A stretch of DNA of 64,000 bases, from assembly GCF_900078705.1 (NCBI RefSeq), contig NZ_FKIF01000007.1, positions 248,001 through 312,000 of the forward strand, written 5' to 3'. The notes under the pieces were generated by a model. The model was not told where the DNA came from. It saw only the letters and a program-made list of their open reading frames with translations, and searched no databases. This document shows, one piece after another, positions 9,920-18,625 of this stretch; the stretch's first letter is position 1, and the number at the start of each line of letters is the position of its first letter. The translations under genes and the position numbers were made by a program. The DNA comes from Bordetella ansorpii (GTDB lineage Bacteria; Pseudomonadota; Gammaproteobacteria; Burkholderiales; Burkholderiaceae_B).

Positions 9920-10327
9920 TCATTCCTGGATGGCGGTCATCATCGAGCGGATGCGGCCGGACAGGATCTGCAGGCTGCTCTGGTAGTGCAGCGTGTTGTC
10001 GGCAAAGCGCACGCGCTCGTTGTCCATGTCGACCGTGTTGCCATCGAGGCTGGCCTGGTACGGCAGGCGGTATTGCATGTCCACGGCGGGGGCCGAGACA
10101 GCCTGCCCCGGAATATGGCGGACCGAGGTCAGCGCCAGTTTCGTATCGGGCAGGCGCATGCGCTCGCCCATGGCGTTTTCCATGGCCGTCTTGAAATCGA
10201 AATCCCGCGCCTTGTAGTTGGGCGTATCGGCATTGGCGATGTTCGAGGACAGGACTTCCTGGCGCTGGGCGCGCAAGCTGATTGCCTGTTGGAAGAAGCG
10301 AAAATCGTCGCTGAGCCGGTCTAGCAT
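9920..10327 (-). CDS. flgB: Flagellar proximal rod protein FlgB
   Basis: FlgB is a proximal rod subunit next to the MS ring. The 135-residue product begins MLDRLSDDFRFFQQAISLRA and has QEVLSSNIANADTPNYKARD, the FlgB form of the rod motif. It is the first gene of the leftward flgB-J run. It faces flgA divergently across 171 bp, which must hold the promoters of both units. Confidence 0.97.
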   Translation of the reverse strand: MLDRLSDDFRFFQQAISLRAQRQEVLSSNIANADTPNYKARDFDFKTAMENAMGERMRLPDTKLALTSVRHIPGQAVSAPAVDMQYRLPYQASLDGNTVDMDNERVRFADNTLHYQSSLQILSGRIRSMMTAIQE

Positions 10328-10398
10328 TCGGTCGCCTTACAAGGACGGTGCGGAGAGGGGGGCCGGGCGCGAGCACCCGGTCCTTTGGGCATGACGGA

Positions 10399-10425
10399 AT
10401 CATAGGTGGCGGGGCCTGGACACAA
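10399..10425 (-). promoter_or_regulatory. Possible promoter of the flgB operon
   Basis: On the minus strand TTGTGT (10425-10420), 15 bases and TATGAT (10404-10399) resemble a sigma-70 promoter with short spacing. The leader would be about 65 bases. Class 2 flagellar promoters depend on FlhDC and often have poor -35 boxes, so the assignment is tentative. I could not identify FlhDC boxes by eye. Confidence 0.25.
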
Positions 10426-10464
10426 TCACTTAAATAACCCGACATTTCCGAGTCAATTCCGTTA

Positions 10465-10491
10465 TTGCGACATTCCGCGGCCTTCTACAAT
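10465..10491 (+). promoter_or_regulatory. Possible promoter of flgA
   Basis: TACAAT (10486-10491) is a strong -10 match, with TTGCGA (10465-10470) 15 bases upstream as a weak -35. The expected start of transcription would fall at or next to the flgA ATG at 10499, which would give a leaderless message. I see no Shine-Dalgarno sequence in front of this ATG. Confidence 0.35.
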
Positions 10492-10498
10492 CCTCTGC

Positions 10499-11227
10499 AT
10501 GCCGCGATCTCTCCGCCCGCCCTCCCCGCTGCCGGCCGCCCTTGCCGCGACCTGCCTGGCCGCCGCCCTCGGCGGCCCGGGGGCCGCGCGCGCGCAATCA
10601 GGGCTCGCGCAGGATCCCGCCGCCCTGTCGGCCGCCGTCCAGACCTATCTGCGCGACCAGTTGGCGGACGTGCCCGGCACGGTCAGCATCACGGTGGATC
10701 CGGTGCGCACCGACCGCCTGCCGGCCTGCGACGCCCTCACCCCCTTCCTGTCGTCACCCGTGCGCCTGCGATCCCGCATGTCCGTTGGCGTGCGCTGCGC
10801 CGCGCCGCAGACCTGGACGACCTACGTGCAGACCAGCGTAAGCGTCGCGGGACGTTATTATGTCGCCTCGCGCCAGATCAATGCGGGCCGTGTCATCGGC
10901 AAGGCCGATGTCGAGACGCGCGATGCCGATCTGGCCACCCTGCCGCCCGGCATCGTCACCGATCCCGGCCACGTCATCGGGATGCGGGCGGGCAACCGCA
11001 TCGCGGCCGGACAACCGATCAAGACGGCCGTGCTGCGAAGCGCGCAGGCCATTGAACGGGGCCAGAACGTCAATATCGTCATCAGCGGCAAAGGCTTTAC
11101 CGTCTCCGGCGAAGGCGAGGCCCTGGACAACGCCGTGCCAGGAGACCGGATCCAGGTGCGCACGGCGTCCGGCCAGGTCGTCAGCGGCGTCGTGAAACAA
11201 GCGGGACTCGTCGAAGTCCCCCTGTAA
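10499..11227 (+). CDS. flgA: Flagellar P-ring assembly chaperone FlgA
   Basis: FlgA is a periplasmic chaperone that helps FlgI form the P ring. From the ATG at 10499 the product has 242 residues. The Sec signal peptide (LPAALAATCLAAALGGPGAARA) has its cleavage site near AARAQ. The SAF/ChapFlgA domain in the C-terminal half contains YYVASRQINAGRVIGKADVE and the end GDRIQVRTASGQVVSGVV. It is divergent from flgB, as in enteric bacteria. No ribosome-binding site is visible before the ATG. Confidence 0.94.
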   Translation: MPRSLRPPSPLPAALAATCLAAALGGPGAARAQSGLAQDPAALSAAVQTYLRDQLADVPGTVSITVDPVRTDRLPACDALTPFLSSPVRLRSRMSVGVRCAAPQTWTTYVQTSVSVAGRYYVASRQINAGRVIGKADVETRDADLATLPPGIVTDPGHVIGMRAGNRIAAGQPIKTAVLRSAQAIERGQNVNIVISGKGFTVSGEGEALDNAVPGDRIQVRTASGQVVSGVVKQAGLVEVPL

Positions 11228-11266
11228 AAATGTTACATATTTCTGGCATCCGCCGAGCGATTACCC

Positions 11267-11293
11267 TAAAGTTGCCGAAGCGATAGCCGTTAC
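11267..11293 (+). promoter_or_regulatory. Sigma-28 (FliA) promoter for flgM
   Basis: TAAAGTTG (11267-11274), 11 bases, then GCCGTTAC (11286-11293) match the FliA consensus TAAAGTTT-N11-GCCGATAA with exact spacing. Transcription from about 11300 would read flgM and flgN. FliA-driven flgM is the known feedback loop in enteric bacteria. Confidence 0.85.
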
Positions 11294-11351
11294 AAGGACA
11301 AGACCAAGGCAGGTCCGGCCAAGACCCGAGGCATGCCCAGCGGAGATTACC

Positions 11352-11648
11352 TTGAAGATCACTACCAGTTCCCCCCCGGTTGCCGCCAAGACCGTCAACC
11401 TGCGCACCGACAATCCGGTCGCGCAGGCTTATGGCGTATCCACCGGGTCCCCGTCCACCACGGGAAGCTCGCAGGTAGCGCTGAGCTCGGCGTCTCGGCA
11501 ACTGCTGGTCTTGCAGGAAGGCGGCAGCGACATCAACGTGGAACGTGTCCACGCCATCCGCGCGGCCATCGCCTCCGGTGAACTGAAGATCGATCCCTCC
11601 CGGATCGCCGACAGCCTGATCGCCAGCGCCCAGGAACTGCTGAAGTAA
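11352..11648 (+). CDS. flgM: Anti-sigma-28 factor FlgM
   Basis: FlgM binds FliA and holds late flagellar genes off until it is exported through the finished hook. The 98-residue product (normal length) has the family layout: a disordered Ser/Thr/Pro-rich first half and a FliA-binding C-terminal half (INVERVHAIRAAIASGELKI, then SRIADSLIASAQELL). The start codon is TTG, chosen because a GGAG at 11342-11345 lies 6 bases upstream and the encoded MKITTSS start fits FlgM. It has its own sigma-28 promoter at 11267-11293 and precedes flgN by 64 bp. Confidence 0.94.
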   Translation: MKITTSSPPVAAKTVNLRTDNPVAQAYGVSTGSPSTTGSSQVALSSASRQLLVLQEGGSDINVERVHAIRAAIASGELKIDPSRIADSLIASAQELLK

Positions 11649-11712
11649 ATCCTGTCCGGCAGGCCGTACCGGCCGGCCATCGTTTTCTCCGCCGACGACG
11701 CTTCACTCTCTC

Positions 11713-12183
11713 ATGTCCGCCGCACTGCAGATTTGTATCGAACGCGAAAGCGCACTCGTCCAGGCCTTCATCGAAGCCATCGACGCCGAAGCCCGCGCGC
11801 TGGCGGATCGCAAGGCGCACGACGCCCTGCAACAAGCCGCCCAAGAGAAAGAAGCCCTGGCCGAACAACTCAGCGCCCTCAGCGTGCAACGCGATGAACT
11901 GCTGGCTGGCCTGGGACTGCCCGACGGCCACGAAGGCACGCAGCAAGCCGCTTCACAGTTCCCCGAATTGGCCGAAAGCTGGAATCGCCTGCTGGAGTAC
12001 GCCAGCCTGGCGCGCGAGCGCAATGAACGCAATGGCGCCATGATCAGCGCCAGCCTGCGCCATACGCAGCAGGCACTGGACGCCCTGCGCCAGTTGAACG
12101 AAGGGGCCAATGCCTCGGCGACCTACGACGCCCAGGGCCGCGGCCGCCGCGGCTACGGCCAGCGCAGCATCATCGCCACCTGA
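11713..12183 (+). CDS. flgN: Flagellar export chaperone FlgN
   Basis: FlgN is the cytoplasmic chaperone of FlgK and FlgL. The 156-residue product is helical with coiled-coil heptads (KAHDALQQAAQEKEALAEQL), has the FlgN-type EFPELAESWNRLLEYA-like region near residue 90-100, and ends in a basic Gly/Arg tail. Assignment rests on length, helical character, that region and its place directly after flgM, the standard neighbour. It converges on flhF across 127 bp, in which I see no clear terminator. Confidence 0.9.
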   Translation: MSAALQICIERESALVQAFIEAIDAEARALADRKAHDALQQAAQEKEALAEQLSALSVQRDELLAGLGLPDGHEGTQQAASQFPELAESWNRLLEYASLARERNERNGAMISASLRHTQQALDALRQLNEGANASATYDAQGRGRRGYGQRSIIAT

Positions 12184-12310
12184 TCATCCCCCACGCAATA
12201 CGCCGGCGGACGGCCCGGCCCGCCTGGCGGTCTTGAAAGCCTGGGCCCGGCCGCGCGTTACGCCAGGCCGACCGGACGCCTCCTGGCGCCCTGCTCCGCC
12301 CGGCCTCGAA

Positions 12311-15145
12311 TCAAGAGGCCATTTCCAGCATCGCGAATCCCTTCATCAGCGCTGCCGGCATCACCGGGCCGGTGAGCTTGCGCCCGCCGGATGCCATGGC
12401 GTGCAGCATTGCGCGGGTGGCGTCGGCCTGAGGAGTTTGCGACAGCTGCCAGCATGCCGTCCCCAATTGAGCGGCCAGCATGGCTTGACGAGGCATGTCC
12501 TGAATGCCTGCGGCGGGGGGCAGCGCCGCCCAGGCGTGCGTCATGTGCCGGAAAGCCGCCTTGGCCTGCTCCTGCTGCAGCAGCCAACGCGCGATCGTCG
12601 GCGCGTCGGCCTGAGACGCCTTCAAATTGGTCAATCCGTACAACTGATTGACCACCTTGCCCGTGGCCGGTTCGGTCAGCCGCGCGCAGATCATGCGTAG
12701 CGGCAGATCTTCATGGCCTCGCGCGGACATCCGCACTTCGGTCCCGCTGGCCCAGAGGTCCAGCGGGACCTCCGACTCCTGCCCGGGCAAGCGCGCGGTG
12801 CCGATCGGCAGATAACCCAGGTCGCGGGACACTGCGGCCAGCGTGGTGGGCGTATCCTCCTGGACCACGCGCAATGCGCCCGCGCCGCGCGCCACCCAGG
12901 ATGCACTTTCGGCCGACAACGACTGCCACATCGCGGCCGTGCCCATGTCGAACAGGTGCACTTGCGGCACGTCCCGCAGGGCGGACTGCAGCCCGCGCAC
13001 GCGCGCCACCAGCGCCTGCACCGCATTGTCGGGCATGGCGGCGCGCAGGTCATGCGCGTTCAGGATGCCGTGCGGCAACACCAGGTGAGCCATCGGGGCG
13101 GACAGTGCCACGCCACGGTCTGTCATCAGCATCGCCGCCAGCAACGAACCCGCCGATGCGCCCCCCTTCAAGGCGGCCTTGCCGTGCATGGCCAGCAGAT
13201 AACGGTCGCTGCCGCCCGCGTAGGCCCCCTGCGCCAACGCCAGCCCCGCGCCGGACAGGCCTTCCGGCGAGACCGTGCCAGCGCCCGCGCCGCGCCAATT
13301 GGCACGCGCCTGCGTGCACGCGGGATCGGCTTCCATCCATGCGATCGCCTGGTCCAGCGCAATCTCCGCATCCGCCCGCGGCAGCAAAGCCGTCGCCAGC
13401 AACTGCCGGCGCCGCGCGGCGTCGCTGGCACCGTCGGCCTGCTTCTGCTGCGCGTCCTGCTTGGCCGACGAACGCCACAACGCCGCCAGGTCGGCTTCGC
13501 TGGGTGCATACAGCGGCGCGGCCTGTCGCGGCAGCGGTGCCAGCGCGCGGTCGACCAGCGCCTGACGGTCGGCGGTCGCCATGTCTTCCGGCACTTTCTG
13601 GCCGATGGAAACGTAATGGATCGGCAGGCGGTGCCGAATGGCGGTATCCAGCGCCGGCGCGATGCGGGTCGCCTCGTCCAGCTTGGTGATGATGCAGCCC
13701 ACCACATCCTCGCTGGCGCCATTGCGATAGGCGTGGGCGACCTCGTCCAGCGTGTCTCCCTGGCTCGCCGCATTGAGCACCAGCAGGCGCCGCACCGGCC
13801 TGTCGGCCGCGTGCAGCAAAGCCGCCAGGGCCGCGACATTGCGGTCGCGCTGGCTGATGCCGGTCGTGTCGATCAGGATGGTCTTGCGGTGGCCCAAGTG
13901 GGCCACCGCCTGCTTGAGTTCTTCGCCGTCGCGCACGGAATGCGCGGGCACGCCCATCAGGCGGCCGTAGATCTGCAATTGCTCCAGCGCGCCGATCCGG
14001 AACAGATCGGTGGTCAACATCGCGACCTGCTCGCGGCCTTCGCGCGCGACACAGCGCGCCGCCAGCTTGGCCAGCGTCGTGGTCTTGCCCACGCCGGTGG
14101 GGCCGACCAGGGCGTATACGCCGCCATCGGCCAGGAACTCGTCCTCGCTGCGCATGACCGGCAGATGTTTCACCAGCTCGTTACGGGCCCAGGCCATCGC
14201 CCCCTGCCTGTCCAGGCTGCCGGGCAGGCGCTCGACCAGCGCGCGCACCAGCGGCATGCTGAAGCCGGCCTCGAGCAGGCTGCGGAACAGGGAGGCGTTG
14301 ACGGGCTGCAGGCCGGCAGCCTGCGCACCGCTCCACAACAATCCATCCATGCGCGACTCCAGCGCGCCGCGCAGGGCATCCAGCGCGGCCTGCACCTGCT
14401 GGTTGCCGGCATCGGCGGGCGCCCCCCCCAGACCGGGCATGGCGGAAGGCAACGGCGCGTCGGGCCGTTGCGCCATGGAGGGCGCAGGCACGGCAGGCGC
14501 CTGCGGCCGGCGGGCCACGGGAGGTGCGGACGCCGCCGCCGTATCGGCCAGGGGCGGCTCGGCGGCGGGCGGCATCACGCCATGGCCAGGCGCGGGGGAA
14601 TTCTGTACGGGCAGGCGCTCTTGCGGCGCCGGCAGGGCGGCAGGAGACGGCGCCGCGGCAGAGACTGGCGCAGACACGCCGGACGCCACCGCGCCCTGTC
14701 CCGCACCCGCGGACTCGGGCCGCACGGCGTCTGTCCGGGCAGCAGGCATGGGGGTGCCGGCGGCATCCGCCTCCGGCTGCGCGGACGCCGCCGCCGCATC
14801 GGCGTAGCGTGCCAGCGCACGCGCGGGCGCGTAGGACGTGTCGGGCTGGGACGGCGCGGGCGGCGGCAGACCGGCCGCGTCGGCCGCCGCCTGCCAGGCG
14901 GACGGCCTCGGCGTGGCCGCGGCGGGCGGCGTGGCGCGCGCGGCCGGGTGGGCGGCAGTCTCGGCCTGCGGTTGGGCGGGCGCCGGCTCGTCCACGAAAT
15001 CCTGGGCGGCATCGACCGTGGCAACCACCTCGATCGCGCCATTGACGCTGCGATTGGACACGATCAACGCATCCGGGCCAAGCGCCTCGCGCACCTGGCG
15101 CATGGCTTCGCGCACCGTCGCGCCTACAAAACGGGAAAGCTTCAT
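12311..15145 (-). CDS. flhF: SRP-type GTPase FlhF with long C-terminal extension
   Basis: FlhF is an SRP-family GTPase tied to flagellar placement and number. In this 944-residue protein, residues 1-50 (MKLSRFVGATVREAMRQVRE) are the usual N-terminal start. Residues 52-245 are a Pro/Ala-rich, probably disordered linker. Residues 250-540 are the N and G domains with P-loop GPTGVGKT (348-355), DTTG (426-429) and TKLD (487-490). Residues 541-944 form an extra part of about 400 residues with no motif I recognise. Typical FlhF has roughly 400-500 residues. The ATG overlaps the flhA stop (TGATG). No flhG follows. Confidence 0.93.
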   Translation of the reverse strand: MKLSRFVGATVREAMRQVREALGPDALIVSNRSVNGAIEVVATVDAAQDFVDEPAPAQPQAETAAHPAARATPPAAATPRPSAWQAAADAAGLPPPAPSQPDTSYAPARALARYADAAAASAQPEADAAGTPMPAARTDAVRPESAGAGQGAVASGVSAPVSAAAPSPAALPAPQERLPVQNSPAPGHGVMPPAAEPPLADTAAASAPPVARRPQAPAVPAPSMAQRPDAPLPSAMPGLGGAPADAGNQQVQAALDALRGALESRMDGLLWSGAQAAGLQPVNASLFRSLLEAGFSMPLVRALVERLPGSLDRQGAMAWARNELVKHLPVMRSEDEFLADGGVYALVGPTGVGKTTTLAKLAARCVAREGREQVAMLTTDLFRIGALEQLQIYGRLMGVPAHSVRDGEELKQAVAHLGHRKTILIDTTGISQRDRNVAALAALLHAADRPVRRLLVLNAASQGDTLDEVAHAYRNGASEDVVGCIITKLDEATRIAPALDTAIRHRLPIHYVSIGQKVPEDMATADRQALVDRALAPLPRQAAPLYAPSEADLAALWRSSAKQDAQQKQADGASDAARRRQLLATALLPRADAEIALDQAIAWMEADPACTQARANWRGAGAGTVSPEGLSGAGLALAQGAYAGGSDRYLLAMHGKAALKGGASAGSLLAAMLMTDRGVALSAPMAHLVLPHGILNAHDLRAAMPDNAVQALVARVRGLQSALRDVPQVHLFDMGTAAMWQSLSAESASWVARGAGALRVVQEDTPTTLAAVSRDLGYLPIGTARLPGQESEVPLDLWASGTEVRMSARGHEDLPLRMICARLTEPATGKVVNQLYGLTNLKASQADAPTIARWLLQQEQAKAAFRHMTHAWAALPPAAGIQDMPRQAMLAAQLGTACWQLSQTPQADATRAMLHAMASGGRKLTGPVMPAALMKGFAMLEMAS

Positions 15146-17259
15146 CAACCGGTGCCTCCGACCAGGGCAGTGACGCGTACGACGCGCTCATCGGGGATTT
15201 CAGCGTTGGACAACACGCCCAACTGCGGCAGGTGATGGCGCAGGAAACGCGACAGCGGCGCACGCAACGGCGGCGATACAAGCAATACCGGCGCATTGCC
15301 TTGCGACTCCTGCTTCAGAACCGCGGCCTCGGTTTCGCGCAGCAAGGTTTCGGCCAGGCCGGGTTCGAGGCCGCCGCTGGTGGCCATGGCCTGCGACAGC
15401 ACACGCTCGAGCTTGACGTCCAGGCCGATCACGCGCAGTTCGCCTTCGCCCGGGAACCATTGCTGGGTGATGGCGCGACCCAGGGAGCGGCGCGTCAGCG
15501 CGATCAGTTCGGGCACGTCGGGCTGGCCGCCCACGTTGGCCGCCTGCACGGCCAGACGCGGGGCATGTTCGGCCACGGTATCGATGATGGTGCGCATATC
15601 GCGAATCGGCACCTCCTCGGACAGCAGGCCCTGCAACACCTTCTGCAGCGCGGTCAACGAGAGGGTCTTGGGCACCAGGTCCTCGATCAGCTTGGGCGCA
15701 TCGCGCCCCAGGCGATCCAGCAATTGCTGCACTTCCTGGCGGCCCAGCAGGCTCGATCCATGGCGGTGCATCAAATGGTTGAGGTGCGTCGCCACCACGG
15801 TACTGGCATCCACGACGGTGTAGCCGGCCACCTGCGCCTGATCGCGCTGGCCGCTGTCGATCCACAGGGCCGGCAGGCCGAAGGCCGGATCGGTCGTCGG
15901 CACGCCCTTGATGGTGGCATTGACCCCGCCGGGATCGATGGCCAGCCACTGTCCCGGCATGGCCACCCCGCGCCCGACTTCGACACCGGACAGCAGGATG
16001 CGGTAGTCGTTGGGCTTGAGCTCCAGGTTGTCCCGGATGTGCACCACCGGCGGCAGGAACCCCACGTCCTGCGCGAACTTCTTGCGCAGGCTGCGGATGC
16101 GGTGCAGCAGTTCCCCATTCTGCGCGTGATCCACCAGGGGGATCAGGCGGTAACCGACCTCCAGCCCCAGTTGGTCGACCATCGACACGTCGTCCCAACT
16201 GGCCTCGGCCGCCGCGGCCTGGGCCTGGGCGGCGGCCTGCGAGGGCTCGTCGACGGTCCTGGAGGCCTCTTCGCGCTGGCGCTTCATCACCATCCAGCCC
16301 ACGCCGCCCAGCATCGCGGCCAAAGACAGGAAGGCCACGTGCGGCATGTTGGGAATCAGGCCCATGATGCCGATGATGATGGAGGTCAGGAACAGCACGT
16401 TCGGATTGGCGAACAACTGGCCCACGATCTGCTGGCCGACGTCCTGGTCGTTCGAGACGCGCGACACGACCACACCGGCCGCGGTGGAAATGACCAGCGC
16501 GGGAATCTGCGCCACCAGGCCGTCGCCGATGGTCAGCAGCGTGTAGACGCGGCCCGACTCGGAGAACGACAGGTCGTGCTGCGCCACCCCGACGATCAGG
16601 CCGCCGATGACGTTGATCACCATGATCAGCAGGCCGGCGATGGCGTCGCCGCGCACGAACTTGCTGGCGCCGTCCATCGAGCCGAAGAAATCGGCTTCCT
16701 GGGCCACCTCGCCGCGCCGCCGGCGCGCCTCTTCCTCGCCGATCAGGCCGGCGTTCAAGTCGGCGTCGATGGCCATCTGCTTGCCGGGCATGGCGTCCAG
16801 GGTGAAGCGCGCGCCGACTTCGGCGATCCGGCCCGCCCCCTTGGTGATGACGATGAAGTTGATGATCGTCAGGATGATGAAGACGATGAGGCCGACCGCG
16901 AAGTTGCCCCCCACCAGGAAGTGGCCGAACGCCTCGATCACTTTGCCGGCGGCGTCGGGACCCTCGTGGCCGTGCAGCAGCACCACGCGCGTGGAAGCCA
17001 CGTTCAACGACAGCCGCAACAGCGTGGCGAACAGCAGCACGGCCGGGAACGCGGCGAAATCCAGCGGCTTCCGGGTGAACATCGCCACCAGCAGGATCAT
17101 CACCGACAGCGCGATGTTGAAGGTGAACAGCAGGTCGAGCAGGAAGGTGGGCAGCGGCAGCACCATCATGCCCAGCACGAGCACGATGAGCACCGGACCG
17201 GCGAGCAGGCGCGCGTTGGCCGCGCCCTGGGTTTTCAGCATGGAGAGCAGCGCGCTCAT
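15145..17259 (-). CDS. flhA: Flagellar export gate protein FlhA
   Basis: FlhA is the large inner-membrane component of the flagellar type III export gate; its cytoplasmic ring docks substrates and chaperones. The 704-residue product has about eight N-terminal membrane segments (residues about 20-320), including the family region RIAEVGARFTLDAMPGKQMA, then a charged linker and a C-terminal cytoplasmic domain. Length is normal. It starts 3 bp after the flhB stop and overlaps flhF by one base, a tight flhB-flhA-flhF unit. Confidence 0.97.
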   Translation of the reverse strand: MSALLSMLKTQGAANARLLAGPVLIVLVLGMMVLPLPTFLLDLLFTFNIALSVMILLVAMFTRKPLDFAAFPAVLLFATLLRLSLNVASTRVVLLHGHEGPDAAGKVIEAFGHFLVGGNFAVGLIVFIILTIINFIVITKGAGRIAEVGARFTLDAMPGKQMAIDADLNAGLIGEEEARRRRGEVAQEADFFGSMDGASKFVRGDAIAGLLIMVINVIGGLIVGVAQHDLSFSESGRVYTLLTIGDGLVAQIPALVISTAAGVVVSRVSNDQDVGQQIVGQLFANPNVLFLTSIIIGIMGLIPNMPHVAFLSLAAMLGGVGWMVMKRQREEASRTVDEPSQAAAQAQAAAAEASWDDVSMVDQLGLEVGYRLIPLVDHAQNGELLHRIRSLRKKFAQDVGFLPPVVHIRDNLELKPNDYRILLSGVEVGRGVAMPGQWLAIDPGGVNATIKGVPTTDPAFGLPALWIDSGQRDQAQVAGYTVVDASTVVATHLNHLMHRHGSSLLGRQEVQQLLDRLGRDAPKLIEDLVPKTLSLTALQKVLQGLLSEEVPIRDMRTIIDTVAEHAPRLAVQAANVGGQPDVPELIALTRRSLGRAITQQWFPGEGELRVIGLDVKLERVLSQAMATSGGLEPGLAETLLRETEAAVLKQESQGNAPVLLVSPPLRAPLSRFLRHHLPQLGVLSNAEIPDERVVRVTALVGGTG

Positions 17260-17262
17260 TCC

Positions 17263-18420
17263 TCAGACTCCTTGGGCCGCGGGGCGGCGGACGTGCGGGT
17301 CCAGTTCATCGGGCACCTTGAGGGCCGACGGCGGGGTCGGTTCCCCGGCCGCGCCCGCGCGCCAACTGCGCAACTGGAAGACCCACGCCAGCACTTCCGC
17401 CACGGCGGTATAAAGCGCAACCGGGATTTCCTGCCCCAGTTCGACGTGTTGATGCAGGGCGCGCGCCAGCGGCGGCGCCTCGAGTGTAGGAATACGGTGT
17501 TCGCCGGCAAGCTCGCGGATGCGCAAGGCGATCAGTCCGGTGCCCTTGGCGATCACGCGGGGCGCGCCGGCCTCGCCCTCGGCGTAGCGCAACGCCACGG
17601 CATAGTGCGTCGGGTTGGTCACCACGACGTCGGCCTTGGGCACCTCCGCCATCATCCGGCGCCGCGACATCGCCCGCTGCTGCTGGCGGATCCGCGCCTT
17701 GACGTGCGGATCGCCGTCGCTCTCCTTGTGCTCCTGCTTCACGTCCTCCTTGGACATGCGCAGCTTCTTCAAGTGGCTGTAGATCTGCCAGGGAACATCC
17801 AGCAGCACGATTAAAAACAGGGACGAAACAATCAGCGCACTGCAAAGAATCACCAGTTTCAGCGTATGCGCGATGGCCGCCGTGGGCGAAGCCTGCGACA
17901 GGCCGATCATGTCCGCGTGGTAATGCCACAACACCAGGGCGCCGATCCCCCCCACCAGCAACGCCTTGGCGACGGACTTGATCAGTTCGACCACGGTCTG
18001 CATCGAGAACATCCGCTTCAATCCGCTGATCGGATCGAGTTTCCCGAAGTTCGGCATCAATGGCTTGGTGGTGAAGACCAGACCGCCCAACGCCACGCTG
18101 CCCAGGATGGCCACCGCCGCCAGGATGCCGAACAACGGCAAGAGCATCAGCACCGCGTCGAAGGCGCTCCCTGCCGCCTCGACCACCATGACGGTGGAAT
18201 CCCGCGCGATACGCGGCTCGAAACCCAGGCCGCTTCGCAGGATGCCCGTCAGTCCCCGGTAGAGGCCCGTCGCGCCCAGCCAGAGTCCTGCCACGCCCGC
18301 GGCAAGCAACAGAAACGTGCCCAGTTCGCGCGAACGCGCAAGCTGCCCCTCCTCGCGCGCCTTTTCCAGGCGCCGTGGTGAGGCGGCTTCTGTTTTCTCT
18401 AGATCGCTCTCTTCGGCCAT
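17263..18420 (-). CDS. flhB: Flagellar export switch protein FlhB
   Basis: FlhB is the inner-membrane export component that switches secretion from rod/hook to filament substrates. The 385-residue product begins with the typical charged MAEESDLEKTEAASPRRLEK, has four membrane segments (about 33-53, 88-115, 145-165, 185-210), and carries the self-cleavage motif NPTH at 269-272. Length is normal. It is the first gene of the flhBAF unit. I see no clear sigma-28 or sigma-70 promoter in the 205 bp upstream, which are shared with the divergent GGDEF gene. Confidence 0.97.
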   Translation of the reverse strand: MAEESDLEKTEAASPRRLEKAREEGQLARSRELGTFLLLAAGVAGLWLGATGLYRGLTGILRSGLGFEPRIARDSTVMVVEAAGSAFDAVLMLLPLFGILAAVAILGSVALGGLVFTTKPLMPNFGKLDPISGLKRMFSMQTVVELIKSVAKALLVGGIGALVLWHYHADMIGLSQASPTAAIAHTLKLVILCSALIVSSLFLIVLLDVPWQIYSHLKKLRMSKEDVKQEHKESDGDPHVKARIRQQQRAMSRRRMMAEVPKADVVVTNPTHYAVALRYAEGEAGAPRVIAKGTGLIALRIRELAGEHRIPTLEAPPLARALHQHVELGQEIPVALYTAVAEVLAWVFQLRSWRAGAAGEPTPPSALKVPDELDPHVRRPAAQGV

Positions 18421-18625
18421 GCTCGACGTATGCTTCGCGGCCTGCAGACGGGTTGCAGACTGCCCGGCGAGATTCTAGGCGAGGCGCCGTGCGGGCGATC
18501 ATTTAAGAAACGGGGGGAAAGCCACGTTATTCCATTCGGGCGCACTTGGCCGATTGGCTCGGCCCCGCCCATGAGCAGACACACAGGTTACCGACCAGGC
18601 CGCTGACACCGGGGAGCAAGACGGC

